Source: Variovorax sp. MHTC-1 (lineage in GTDB: Bacteria; Pseudomonadota; Gammaproteobacteria; Burkholderiales; Burkholderiaceae_C). Taken from it: a DNA stretch of 64,000 nt. The notes beneath the pieces were generated by a model. It did not search any database. It was given only the letters and a program-made list of their open reading frames with translations, and was not told where the DNA came from. Below are positions 9,102 to 16,463 of this stretch, piece by piece. How positions within the stretch are numbered: the stretch's first letter is position 1; each line of letters begins with the position of its first letter. A program made the position numbers and the translations under genes. The stretch spans positions 52,558 through 116,557 of the forward strand of contig NZ_RWKI01000013.1 in assembly GCF_003984645.1 (NCBI RefSeq). The letters are read 5' to 3'.

Positions 9102-9554
9102 ATGAAGCAGGAGCAAAGACCTCGCATCAGGCTGTCGCGCAATGGCCCCTATCTGGTCACCGTCGATGACCTCACGAACTCAAAGGGAGAGCGGCTCCAG
9201 GGATGGAACGGCGTCGCGTTGTGTCGCTGCGGCGCGTCGAACAGGAAGCCGTTTTGTGACAGCTCCCATATCCGGATCGGGTTTTCGGACGACCGGCCTC
9301 AGAACAGCGCGCCCTGCGCGGTCGCGAACCACCGGGGCGCTGCCCAACCCGGTTCCAGTGACGTGAATGCCCCGAGCATTCGCATCGCACGAAACGGCCC
9401 CTATGAGGTTCAGGGCTTCGAGCTCGACACCGACAACTGGAGCGAAGGCGCCTCGCGTGAGCGCTATTTCCTCTGTCGGTGCGGCGGATCGAAGAACAAG
9501 CCGTTCTGCGACGGTACGCACCGAAGCATCCAGTTTCGGGACGACAACAACTGA
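9102..9554 (+). CDS. Double CDGSH-type iron-sulfur protein
   Basis: The 150-residue protein carries two CDGSH zinc-finger-like motifs: CRCGASNRKPFCDSSH near residue 45 and CRCGGSKNKPFCDGTH near residue 130. Each has the C-X-C...C...H ligand set that binds a labile 2Fe-2S cluster. Each motif is preceded by a related IRLSRNGPY or IRIARNGPY strand, so the gene looks like an internal duplication. I use the ATG at 9102, with AAGGAG 7 bases upstream, instead of the ATG at 9072. A redox or iron-handling role is likely from the family; nothing more specific is visible. Confidence 0.85.
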   Translation: MKQEQRPRIRLSRNGPYLVTVDDLTNSKGERLQGWNGVALCRCGASNRKPFCDSSHIRIGFSDDRPQNSAPCAVANHRGAAQPGSSDVNAPSIRIARNGPYEVQGFELDTDNWSEGASRERYFLCRCGGSKNKPFCDGTHRSIQFRDDNN

Positions 9555-9572
9555 CTCGGTGGCTCCTGCCGT

Positions 9573-10004
9573 TCACCGCAGCCTGGCCGACACGCTGCTT
9601 CCACCGCTGCGCCGGAAGAAGGCGGCCCAGTCGCTCTTCGCGCGCGCGGCGTCGATGTCGATCGGGTAGTCGGCCTGGGTCACCAGCCGCAGCGCATCTT
9701 CGCTGGGCAGCACCTTCGAGGTGTAGAGAAAGCGCAGCTGGCACTCCCCCATCGTGATCGCGTCGCCGTTCTTCAGCGCATGTTCGAAGATGCGGTGTCG
9801 ATTGACGAAGGTGCCGTTGAAGCTCGCCATGTCGGTCAGCACGAAGCGGTCGCCGGTCCAGTGGATCGTGGCATGGCGCCGGCTGACGCCGATGCTGTCA
9901 ATCTGCACATCGCAAAGCGGATCGCGGCCGATGGTCGTGATCGGCCCGGTGATGTTGAACTGCCTGACGCTGCCATGTCGGGCGAGAACGATGAGTCTGG
10001 ACAT
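9573..10004 (-). CDS. FHA-domain protein
   Basis: A 143-residue protein made mostly of one forkhead-associated domain that binds phosphothreonine. The diagnostic residues are in TIGRDPLCDVQID, GVSRRHATIHW and FNGTFVNRHRI. The C-terminal 40 residues have no recognisable domain. The start is set at the ATG at 10004 (MSRLIVLARHG), where the family fold begins; the frame stays open 72 bases further upstream but without a better start. No kinase, phosphatase or type VI secretion gene is nearby, so its partner is unknown. It converges on the CDGSH gene with an 18-base gap. Confidence 0.82.
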   Translation of the reverse strand: MSRLIVLARHGSVRQFNITGPITTIGRDPLCDVQIDSIGVSRRHATIHWTGDRFVLTDMASFNGTFVNRHRIFEHALKNGDAITMGECQLRFLYTSKVLPSEDALRLVTQADYPIDIDAARAKSDWAAFFRRSGGSSVSARLR

Positions 10005-10122
10005 TTTCTTTCTGCTCGCTGTTTGAATTGCACCTGCATGACATTTCGGCGTCCGGCGCAATTTCTGAAGTCGCAAGCACTACAAATGCGGTAATTTTTT
10101 GCACTTTCCTCTGCCAAGGCGA

Positions 10123-10917
10123 CTAAGGCTCGACCCATGACTCATAGCGCTTCGTCTGCTGCGGTGGTAGGGCTTTTTCTTCGGTCTTCGCGGCCCGCCT
10201 CACGTCGGTCATCCAGGCCAGCAGGAGCTGCGTGTACTCCTGTCGCCACGCCTTCTTGGAGAGCGCGTGGTCGGCGCCCATCTGCACGCGGTAGGTCATC
10301 GAGCGCACGTGCTTGAAGGCGCCCAGGTAGTTCTCGATGACAGGGTGCGGCACGATGGAGTCGTGCTCCGATTCGACGATCAGCACGTCGCCGATGAAGT
10401 CCTCGCAGGCGGCCAGCGCACGGTTCTTCTCGGGTTCGATCGCAGTCTGGCGGTACAGCGTGAGGTCGTCGCCGTTGAGGCGCCGCTTCGGGTGCTCCCA
10501 GTTCTCGTCGCGGTAGATGGCCGGCACGCGCAGCGCCAGCCAGCGCACGGGGCGCATCGAGCTCAGCACCGCGGCCAGGTAGCCGCCGTAGCTGGCGCCG
10601 ACGACGGCGACCGCGCTCGGGTCCACGGCCGGATGGCCGACCAGCACGTCGTAGGCGGCCAGCACGTCGCGCAGGTTGTCTTCGCGCGTGACGGCCTCGC
10701 GCTGCGCCAGGTGCCGCGCATGGCCGCGCAGGTCGAAGGTCAGGCAGATGCAGCCCAGCGCCGCGAGCTCGTGGGCGCGCGTGATGTCCTGCTGCTGGCT
10801 GCCGTCCCAGCCGTGCACCAGCAGCACGCCCGGCACCACGGTCGATGGTGCGATGAGCGTTCCGGCGATGTGCACGCCGTCGACCGGGATGTCGATGAGG
10901 GCATGGCGGGTGGGCAT
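10123..10917 (-). CDS. Alpha/beta hydrolase (dienelactone-hydrolase-like)
   Basis: A 264-residue cytosolic alpha/beta hydrolase. The oxyanion-side strand reads VLLVHGWDGS, the nucleophile elbow is VVGASYGGYLA, the acidic residue is in IVESEHDSIVP, and His is in QMGADHALS. The substrate is unknown. Its ATG shares one base with the stop of the upstream DUF3182-like gene (TGATG), so the two proteins are made together and probably act together. The C-terminus ends in a short charged tail. Confidence 0.8.
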   Translation of the reverse strand: MPTRHALIDIPVDGVHIAGTLIAPSTVVPGVLLVHGWDGSQQQDITRAHELAALGCICLTFDLRGHARHLAQREAVTREDNLRDVLAAYDVLVGHPAVDPSAVAVVGASYGGYLAAVLSSMRPVRWLALRVPAIYRDENWEHPKRRLNGDDLTLYRQTAIEPEKNRALAACEDFIGDVLIVESEHDSIVPHPVIENYLGAFKHVRSMTYRVQMGADHALSKKAWRQEYTQLLLAWMTDVRRAAKTEEKALPPQQTKRYESWVEP

Positions 10918-12089
10918 CAGGGCTCGGCCACGGTGTACTTCGTGAGCGGCCCGGCGGTCGCATCGACGCCGCTGAAATACACGGTGGCGTTCGGCGGCGG
11001 CACCACGTCCTCGCCGTAGACCTCGAAGCAGGAGGCATTGACCACGGCGCGCTCGGGCTGCTCTTCGAAGATCTCGAGCGCGGCGATCTCGGCGCCGCTC
11101 GCCCCGCCGACGCGCCACGACTGCTCGAGCACGCCCGAGCACCACCGGCCGGCACTGTTGGCCCCCTGCGCCACGTCGTAGTTGATGCGCGACGCGAAGA
11201 AGCCCGGGAACGTGGCCTCGACGGCGCGATGGAAGATGCGCGCCTGCTCGACGGCCAGCCGGATCTCGGCCGGAAAACTCAACGCCAGCAGCGCACCGAA
11301 ATCGCCCTGCGCCACCGTGAGGTCGGAACCGCCATAGACCTGGTTGCCCCGGTTGTCGGACGTGAGCCGCTGCCAGCCGTAGTAGCTGGCGATCATCCGG
11401 CCCACATGCACCTGGCCGACGCTGAAGGTGACCGGCTGCTGGAGGTTCTCCTCCAGCACCAGGCCATGGGCGGCGATCTCGGCGGCGTCCATGGCGTCGA
11501 GGCAGCGCGCGAGTGCGCGCTTGTCGCGCGCGACCTGCTGGCCGCGGCCGCCGGTCGCACGCACCGGCTTGATGCGCACTGCGCCGCGCTCCAGCAGGCA
11601 CAGGCCGGCGCGATCGGCATCCTCGCGGCTGAATACCGAGAAGCCTTCGAGCACCGCGCTGGCCACCCGATCGGCGAAATCGGGCTTCCAGCCCTCGGGC
11701 GCGGTGGCGCCGGCATCGATCAGCGGATGGGCGATCACCTTGGTCAGCACGAAGGGATACGGCACCACGCCGCCGAACAGGCCGTGGTGGCTGGCGATGC
11801 CCAGAGCGCCGACCAGCTCGTCGCCCACCAGCGTGTCGCTCGGGACGAAATAGACCGGCGCGGCATAGCTCCGGGACTTGTCGTATTCGCCCTGGAAGCT
11901 GGACTTCTTGAGCTGCGCCAGCCGCCACGCGAGCTGCGTGCGGGTCACGCGCTCGTGCTCGCTGGAGTAGGCGTGATGGTCGGCTGTCAGGGCGACCACC
12001 GTGCCCTCCAGCCCGGGCTCGGCGAGCACGGCCTGGTCGCCCGGGAGCATCTCGGAATTGCCGGTCAGCGTGCTGATGAGCGCGTCCAT
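10917..12089 (-). CDS. DUF3182-like protein (possible ATP-grasp fold)
   Basis: The 390-residue protein starts MDALISTLTGNSEM. Features suggesting an ATP-grasp-type fold are the segments RIKPVRATGGRGQQV and LVLEENLQQPVTFSVG, resembling a nucleotide-binding loop and the acidic core. Family resemblance to DUF3182, seen in Burkholderiales next to hydrolases, is from memory and not searched. I prefer the ATG at 12089 to the TTG at 12125; neither has a strong ribosome site. It is coupled by TGATG to the hydrolase gene. If it is a ligase, the hydrolase could process its product; that is a guess. Confidence 0.65.
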   Translation of the reverse strand: MDALISTLTGNSEMLPGDQAVLAEPGLEGTVVALTADHHAYSSEHERVTRTQLAWRLAQLKKSSFQGEYDKSRSYAAPVYFVPSDTLVGDELVGALGIASHHGLFGGVVPYPFVLTKVIAHPLIDAGATAPEGWKPDFADRVASAVLEGFSVFSREDADRAGLCLLERGAVRIKPVRATGGRGQQVARDKRALARCLDAMDAAEIAAHGLVLEENLQQPVTFSVGQVHVGRMIASYYGWQRLTSDNRGNQVYGGSDLTVAQGDFGALLALSFPAEIRLAVEQARIFHRAVEATFPGFFASRINYDVAQGANSAGRWCSGVLEQSWRVGGASGAEIAALEIFEEQPERAVVNASCFEVYGEDVVPPPNATVYFSGVDATAGPLTKYTVAEP

Positions 12090-12240
12090 GGCTGGCAATG
12101 TGAGCGATTGAGCAGCGCAGATCAACCATTGCCATGTTGCTCGCGACGTTTTCCTACACGCGGGGCCGGCGCCGGTCCGGTGAAAGCGCCGATCGCATGG
12201 CGCTACATGGGCTCATGTTCATCAGAAGCAAGGAGCCACG

Positions 12241-12420
12241 ATGTCGAATTCGCAGAACGATCGCAAGGGCCACACCGAACACAACAAGAGCGGGCACCAG
12301 CCCGTGACGCAGAGGAACGAACCGAAGCGCACGCCCGAAAGCCGGCACGACCGCGAGAGCCAGGTCGGCGGCAGCAACCAGGCGCAGGTGCGCAAGGGCG
12401 CGACACCCACCGGGCACTGA
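12241..12420 (+). CDS. Small hydrophilic unknown protein, 59 residues
   Basis: An ATG preceded by AAGGAG at 12230-12234 opens a frame that closes with TGA at 12420. The protein (MSNSQNDRKGHTEHNKSGHQ...) is rich in Asn, Gln, His, Lys, Arg and Gly, has no hydrophobic core, and should be disordered. Such proteins are often stress-related in proteobacteria, but no function is claimed. It stands alone and converges on fliA. Confidence 0.55.
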   Translation: MSNSQNDRKGHTEHNKSGHQPVTQRNEPKRTPESRHDRESQVGGSNQAQVRKGATPTGH

Positions 12421-12443
12421 GCGCCAGGGCCTGTGAACAAGCG

Positions 12444-13178
12444 CTAGAGAATCTCTTTCAGCGCCGCCCGCAGCCGGCTGATCGCCTGACTGTGGAGTTG
12501 GCACACGCGCGACTGGCTCACTTCGAGGATGGCGCCGATCTCGCGCAGGTTGAGTTCTTCCTCGTAGTAGAGGTTGAGCAGCAGCTGGTCGCGCTCGGGC
12601 AGCGTGCCGATGGCCTCCACCAGCTGGTGGCGAAAACCGCTTTCGAGCAGTTGCTCCAGCGGGTCGTCGCTGCCGCCGCGCTCGCTGCGCGCGCCGCGCG
12701 CGTTCTGGTCGAGAAAGGGGCTGTCGGATTCGCCCTGCGTGAAGTCCTCGACGTACAGCAGCTGGCAGCCCTGGATTTCCTGCAGCTGGGCCTGGTAGGC
12801 ATCCAGGCTCATCTTCAGTTCCTTGGCGATCTCGCCTTCGGAAGGGGCGCGGCCGAGCCGGTGCTCGAGCACCTGGATGGCCGCCTCGACCTTGCGCGCC
12901 GACTGGCGCAGCCCGCGCGAGCCCCAGTCGTTGGCGCGCAGCTCGTCGAGCATGGCGCCGCGGATGCGCTGGCTGGCAAAGGTCTCGAACTGCGCGCCGC
13001 GGTTGTCCTCGTAGCGGCTCGACGCGTCCAAGAGGCCGATCATGCCGGCCTGGATCAAGTCGTCCAGCTCGACGCTGGCGGGCAGCTTGGCGATCATCTG
13101 GAGCGCCATGCGGCGCACCATCGGCTGATGCTGCTTCAGCAGATGGGACTTCTCGATGGTTCCCTGTGCGGTGTACAC
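12444..13178 (-). CDS. fliA: RNA polymerase sigma factor FliA (sigma-28)
   Basis: A 244-residue sigma-70-family factor. Region 2 lies in HQPMVRRMALQMIAK through LDDLIQAGMIGLLDA and FETFASQRIRGAMLDELR. Region 4 is at the C-terminus (LREIGAILEVSQSRVCQLH) with the helix-turn-helix that reads the -35 box. It directs late flagellar and chemotaxis genes, including fliC here. The start is the GTG at 13178, with an AAGGAAAAG stretch upstream; an internal ATG 19 codons later would cut into region 1.2. It is the last gene of the flhB-A-F-G-fliA string, 34 bases after flhG. FlgM, its usual anti-sigma factor, is not in the window. Confidence 0.95.
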   Translation of the reverse strand: MYTAQGTIEKSHLLKQHQPMVRRMALQMIAKLPASVELDDLIQAGMIGLLDASSRYEDNRGAQFETFASQRIRGAMLDELRANDWGSRGLRQSARKVEAAIQVLEHRLGRAPSEGEIAKELKMSLDAYQAQLQEIQGCQLLYVEDFTQGESDSPFLDQNARGARSERGGSDDPLEQLLESGFRHQLVEAIGTLPERDQLLLNLYYEEELNLREIGAILEVSQSRVCQLHSQAISRLRAALKEIL

Positions 13179-13212
13179 GGCCGTTCTTTTCCTTCTCCAA
13201 GTTGCCGCGGCC

Positions 13213-14052
13213 TCAGGAGGCGGCGGCGATGTTCGAGCCCTGCGTCTCGCGCGCGAGCGGCACCGCGAGGCTGGCGCCCGGGCGCCAGGGCCACTGCCCC
13301 ATGTCGGCAGCGATGCGCCGGAAATCCACCGCCGCCGGGCTGGCCGGAAAGGCCTCGACCACCGTGCGGGAGAGGCGCCTGGCATCGCGCAGGTGCGGAT
13401 CGGCACGCACCCATCCGGCCGGCTGCAGCGACACGGCCAGGTAGCGGCTTCCGGTGTGGACCAGGTTGGCCATGATCTGCTGCGCCGCCTCGGGATCGGC
13501 GACGCCGTTGACCAGCAGACGCAGCTGCCGGAGCGCATGCGCGTAGTGCAGCCGCTTGATGCCCGAGTACGCGGAGGTGATGGACGCCGCATGGGGCTGG
13601 AGCACCAGCACCAGTTCGTCGGCCATCTGCGCCAGGGCCGACAGCCGGCCCTCGCCGTCGAACACGGCGTCGATCAGGATCACGTCGCCCTGCCACAGCC
13701 GGCGCGGGTCCACGCTCTGCTCCTGCGCGACGGGCAGCGCCGGCAGCACGCTGACGCCGCAGCTGGCACGCGCAGCGGCGCCTTCGCAGGTCAGCCGCTG
13801 CAAGGCCACGTCGGCCAGCGTGCCGAGCGGATCGAGCGACCAGAGGGCGCAGGCGGAGTCGACCGCCATCCCGTGCTCATCGAGCAGCAGCACGTCCTTG
13901 CCCTGCAGCACCAGGGCCGCACCCAGGTTCATCGCCGCGGTGGTGGCGCCCAGTTCGCGCTGCATGCCGGCCACGGCGACGACGCGCGTCGGCGTGTGTG
14001 CCAGCAGACGCCGCAGGCCATCGGCTTGATCGGCAACCATCTTGTTGCTCAC
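13213..14052 (-). CDS. flhG: Flagellar number regulator FlhG (MinD/FleN-like), degenerate P-loop
   Basis: A 279-residue ParA/MinD-like protein directly after flhF, the usual place of flhG. The fold is recognisable from QADGLRRLLAHTPTRVVAVA at the N-terminus, MNLGAALVLQGKDVLLLDE and DVILIDAVFDG. The deviant Walker A motif (normally GKGGVGKT) is replaced by GMQRELGATT at residues 29-38, so both P-loop lysines are missing. ATP binding may be lost or altered. Translation starts at a GTG overlapping the flhF stop (GTGA), with GGAGG 10 bases upstream. In other bacteria FlhG sets flagellar number through FlhF and FliM/FliN. Confidence 0.82.
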   Translation of the reverse strand: MSNKMVADQADGLRRLLAHTPTRVVAVAGMQRELGATTAAMNLGAALVLQGKDVLLLDEHGMAVDSACALWSLDPLGTLADVALQRLTCEGAAARASCGVSVLPALPVAQEQSVDPRRLWQGDVILIDAVFDGEGRLSALAQMADELVLVLQPHAASITSAYSGIKRLHYAHALRQLRLLVNGVADPEAAQQIMANLVHTGSRYLAVSLQPAGWVRADPHLRDARRLSRTVVEAFPASPAAVDFRRIAADMGQWPWRPGASLAVPLARETQGSNIAAAS

Positions 14053-16463
14053 GTGCCCAGGGCCTCCAGCAGCAGGAACAGCTTGCCCACGCCGACGTAG
14101 AGCGCGTTGCCGGAGGGCGCGCGGTCGGGCCGTGCCGGCCGTCCGGTCAATTGACTCAGCAGCGCGCGCGTGCGCTCGGCCCAGTCGCCGCGCGCATGCA
14201 GCAGGCGCCAGACGGTGGTGGTCACCTGGCCCGCGATCAGCAGCCGCTTCATCATGTGCGGATCGCCGAGCTCGCCCATGCCGCCGACCAGCTGCAGGCC
14301 CTGGCGGATCAGCCGGAAGCAGGGCTCGGCCTCTGCGGCCCAGGCCTGCCACTGCGCGAGCTGGCGCACCGTGACCTCGCTGCCGACGTTGGAAAGCGCA
14401 TAGCTCTGCGCGAGGATCTTGCGGGTCTTCGCATCCGTCACGCGCGTTGCGATGCAGCGCAGCGGCGGCAGCTCGGCGTCGCCGCGCAGCAGCACATCGG
14501 CATGCGCCTCGGACTGCAGCGCCGCCTTGCCCTTGAAGCGCACGGGCCGCGTTTCGCCGAACGTCAGCGCCAGGCGCGCGAGGCTCGAGGCCTTGCCCGA
14601 GATCGGGTCTGCAATGGCCGTCGAGCCCGGCGCGCGCGCCAGCCAGAGCTGGCCCTGCGCCATGAAGTCGCTGCCCGGCAGCCGGGGCAGCATGTGCACC
14701 ACCGTCTTGCCGAAATCCTGCTGGCGCAGCCACTGGGCCTGGCGCATGCCGGGCTTGCGCGCGGCGTCCGTGGCGCCGCCGGAGCCCCGCCCCGCCGCGG
14801 TCGAGAGCCACTGGTTCGGCGCCGCCAGCGGCAGGCCGCTCCTGTCGGACAAGAGCAGGCTGCTCTGGCACTCGTAGGCATCGCCGCCCTCGTTCGACTT
14901 GAGGCCGACCTGGCCGCTGAGCGCGAGCACGTGCGCGTCGCAGCCGGCGGCGATCTCGCTCTTCGCATGCGCCATCAGCGACTGCAGCACCGCCTTGTGG
15001 ACCACGTCCTCGTCGGCGGCCTGGCGCCAGAGCTCGCGCGCATGTTCGAAGCCCAGCTCGGCGCCGGTGAGCGCTGCCGCCGCGGCCGCCACTTCCTGCG
15101 CGTCGTGGGCCATGGCCTGGATCAGCCGCTGGTACTGCATGCGCAGCCGGTCGGTCTCGGCCTGCGCCTGCTCGACTTCGGCCGCAGCGTCCACGCCGGC
15201 AGGCTTGTCCTGCAGATCGCTTTCGCCGGGCACGAAGAGCGCACTGTGGCTCTTGGCCTGGAACACGCTGTCCACCAGCTGGGCGCGCTCGGCCGGCATC
15301 AGGTTCTCCGGCACCTTCTGGCCGCTGGAGATGTAGTGCACCGGCAGGCGATGCCGGATCACGGTGTCGATCAGTGCGCCGGGATGGGTGGCCTCGTCGA
15401 CCTTGGTGAAGATGCAGCCGGCCAGCGCGCTGCCGCTGCTGGCGTCGCCGTGGCGATAGGCATGCACCACTTCGTTGAGCGTGTCGCCATGGCTGGCGGC
15501 GTTGAGCAGCAGCAGCCGCTTCACCGGCCGGTGGCTGCTGCACAGCATCGCGATCTGGTCGGACACGGCGCGGTCGCGCTGGCTCATGCCCACCGTGTCG
15601 ATCAGCACCATGTGCTTGTCGCGCAGGTCCTCCAGCACCAGGTGCAGGTCGGCCGCGTCCTTCACCGCATAGACCGGCACGTTGAGGATCTGGCCGTAGA
15701 TGCGCAGCTGCTCGTAGGCGCCGATCCGGTAGCTGTCGGTGGTCACCAGCGCCAGCTTGTCGGCGCCGAAGCGCATCACGCAGCGCGCTGCGAGCTTGGC
15801 GGTGGTGGTGGTCTTGCCGACGCCGGTCGGCCCCATCAGCGCGTAGACGCCGCCCTGCGCCAGGAGCGCGTCCTCGTTCTCGAGAATCGGCAGCGTGCGC
15901 ATCAGTTCGGAGCGCACGAAGGCCATGCCCTGCGCGTAGCTCTGGTTCGCGGGCAGATGCTCCAGCATCGCCTTCGACAGCCGCGCGCTGAAGCCGGCGC
16001 CGAGCAGGGTGCGCAGCAGGCGCCCGCGCATCGGGTCGCGGCGCTGCTTGTCGTTCCAGACCACGCTGGCGAGCTGCTCTTCGATCATGCCGCGCATCGA
16101 ATGCAATTCGCTCAGCACGCTGTCGGTGGGAGCCGCCGGCGCGGGTGCCGGCTGGGGCGCGGGCACGGGCGCGGCGATCGGGGCTGCGGGCTGCTCGCGC
16201 ATCGCGGGGATTTCCGGCGCGGCGGGTGCGGCCGGCAGCTCCGGCGCAAACGCTTCGGCAGGCGCCTCGGGCGCGGCCTGCTCCAGCACCTGCTCGACTT
16301 CGTCCGGCGCCATGGCGACGATCTCGACGCCGTCGGCCAATACGCGGTTGGTCAGCACCATCGCCTCTGCGCCGAGGGCTTCGCGCGCCAGGCGCAGCGC
16401 CTCGCGGCTGGTGTTGGCGATGAACTTGCGTGCGGTCGTCCGCACGTCCGTGATGATGTTCAA
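14049..16463 (-). CDS. flhF: Flagellar SRP-type GTPase FlhF with long C-terminal extension
   Basis: The N-terminal 420 residues are FlhF: the family start MNIITDVRTTARKFIANTSR, a Pro/Ala linker at 60-115, and an SRP GTPase with G1 GPTGVGKTTTT (211-221), G3 DTVG (289-292) and G4 TKVD (353-356). FlhF helps place and recruit the flagellar base. Total length is 804 residues, against about 370-500 usually. The last 385 residues, from about 420, match no domain I know. The start is a TTG with GGAGG 6 bases upstream, overlapping the flhA stop (TTGA). The extension is open to the end and ends exactly at the flhG start, so it is not a readthrough artefact. Confidence 0.88.
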   Translation of the reverse strand: MNIITDVRTTARKFIANTSREALRLAREALGAEAMVLTNRVLADGVEIVAMAPDEVEQVLEQAAPEAPAEAFAPELPAAPAAPEIPAMREQPAAPIAAPVPAPQPAPAPAAPTDSVLSELHSMRGMIEEQLASVVWNDKQRRDPMRGRLLRTLLGAGFSARLSKAMLEHLPANQSYAQGMAFVRSELMRTLPILENEDALLAQGGVYALMGPTGVGKTTTTAKLAARCVMRFGADKLALVTTDSYRIGAYEQLRIYGQILNVPVYAVKDAADLHLVLEDLRDKHMVLIDTVGMSQRDRAVSDQIAMLCSSHRPVKRLLLLNAASHGDTLNEVVHAYRHGDASSGSALAGCIFTKVDEATHPGALIDTVIRHRLPVHYISSGQKVPENLMPAERAQLVDSVFQAKSHSALFVPGESDLQDKPAGVDAAAEVEQAQAETDRLRMQYQRLIQAMAHDAQEVAAAAAALTGAELGFEHARELWRQAADEDVVHKAVLQSLMAHAKSEIAAGCDAHVLALSGQVGLKSNEGGDAYECQSSLLLSDRSGLPLAAPNQWLSTAAGRGSGGATDAARKPGMRQAQWLRQQDFGKTVVHMLPRLPGSDFMAQGQLWLARAPGSTAIADPISGKASSLARLALTFGETRPVRFKGKAALQSEAHADVLLRGDAELPPLRCIATRVTDAKTRKILAQSYALSNVGSEVTVRQLAQWQAWAAEAEPCFRLIRQGLQLVGGMGELGDPHMMKRLLIAGQVTTTVWRLLHARGDWAERTRALLSQLTGRPARPDRAPSGNALYVGVGKLFLLLEALGT

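Noticed and set aside
5427..12420. Possible genomic island starting at tRNA-Thr
   Set aside because: There is no integrase, no duplicated tRNA 3' end and no obvious composition break, and the genes are ordinary chromosomal types.
14049..16463. flhF as a frameshifted fusion of two genes
   Set aside because: The frame is continuous, there is no internal start with a ribosome site that I could find, and the end overlaps flhG in the normal coupled way.
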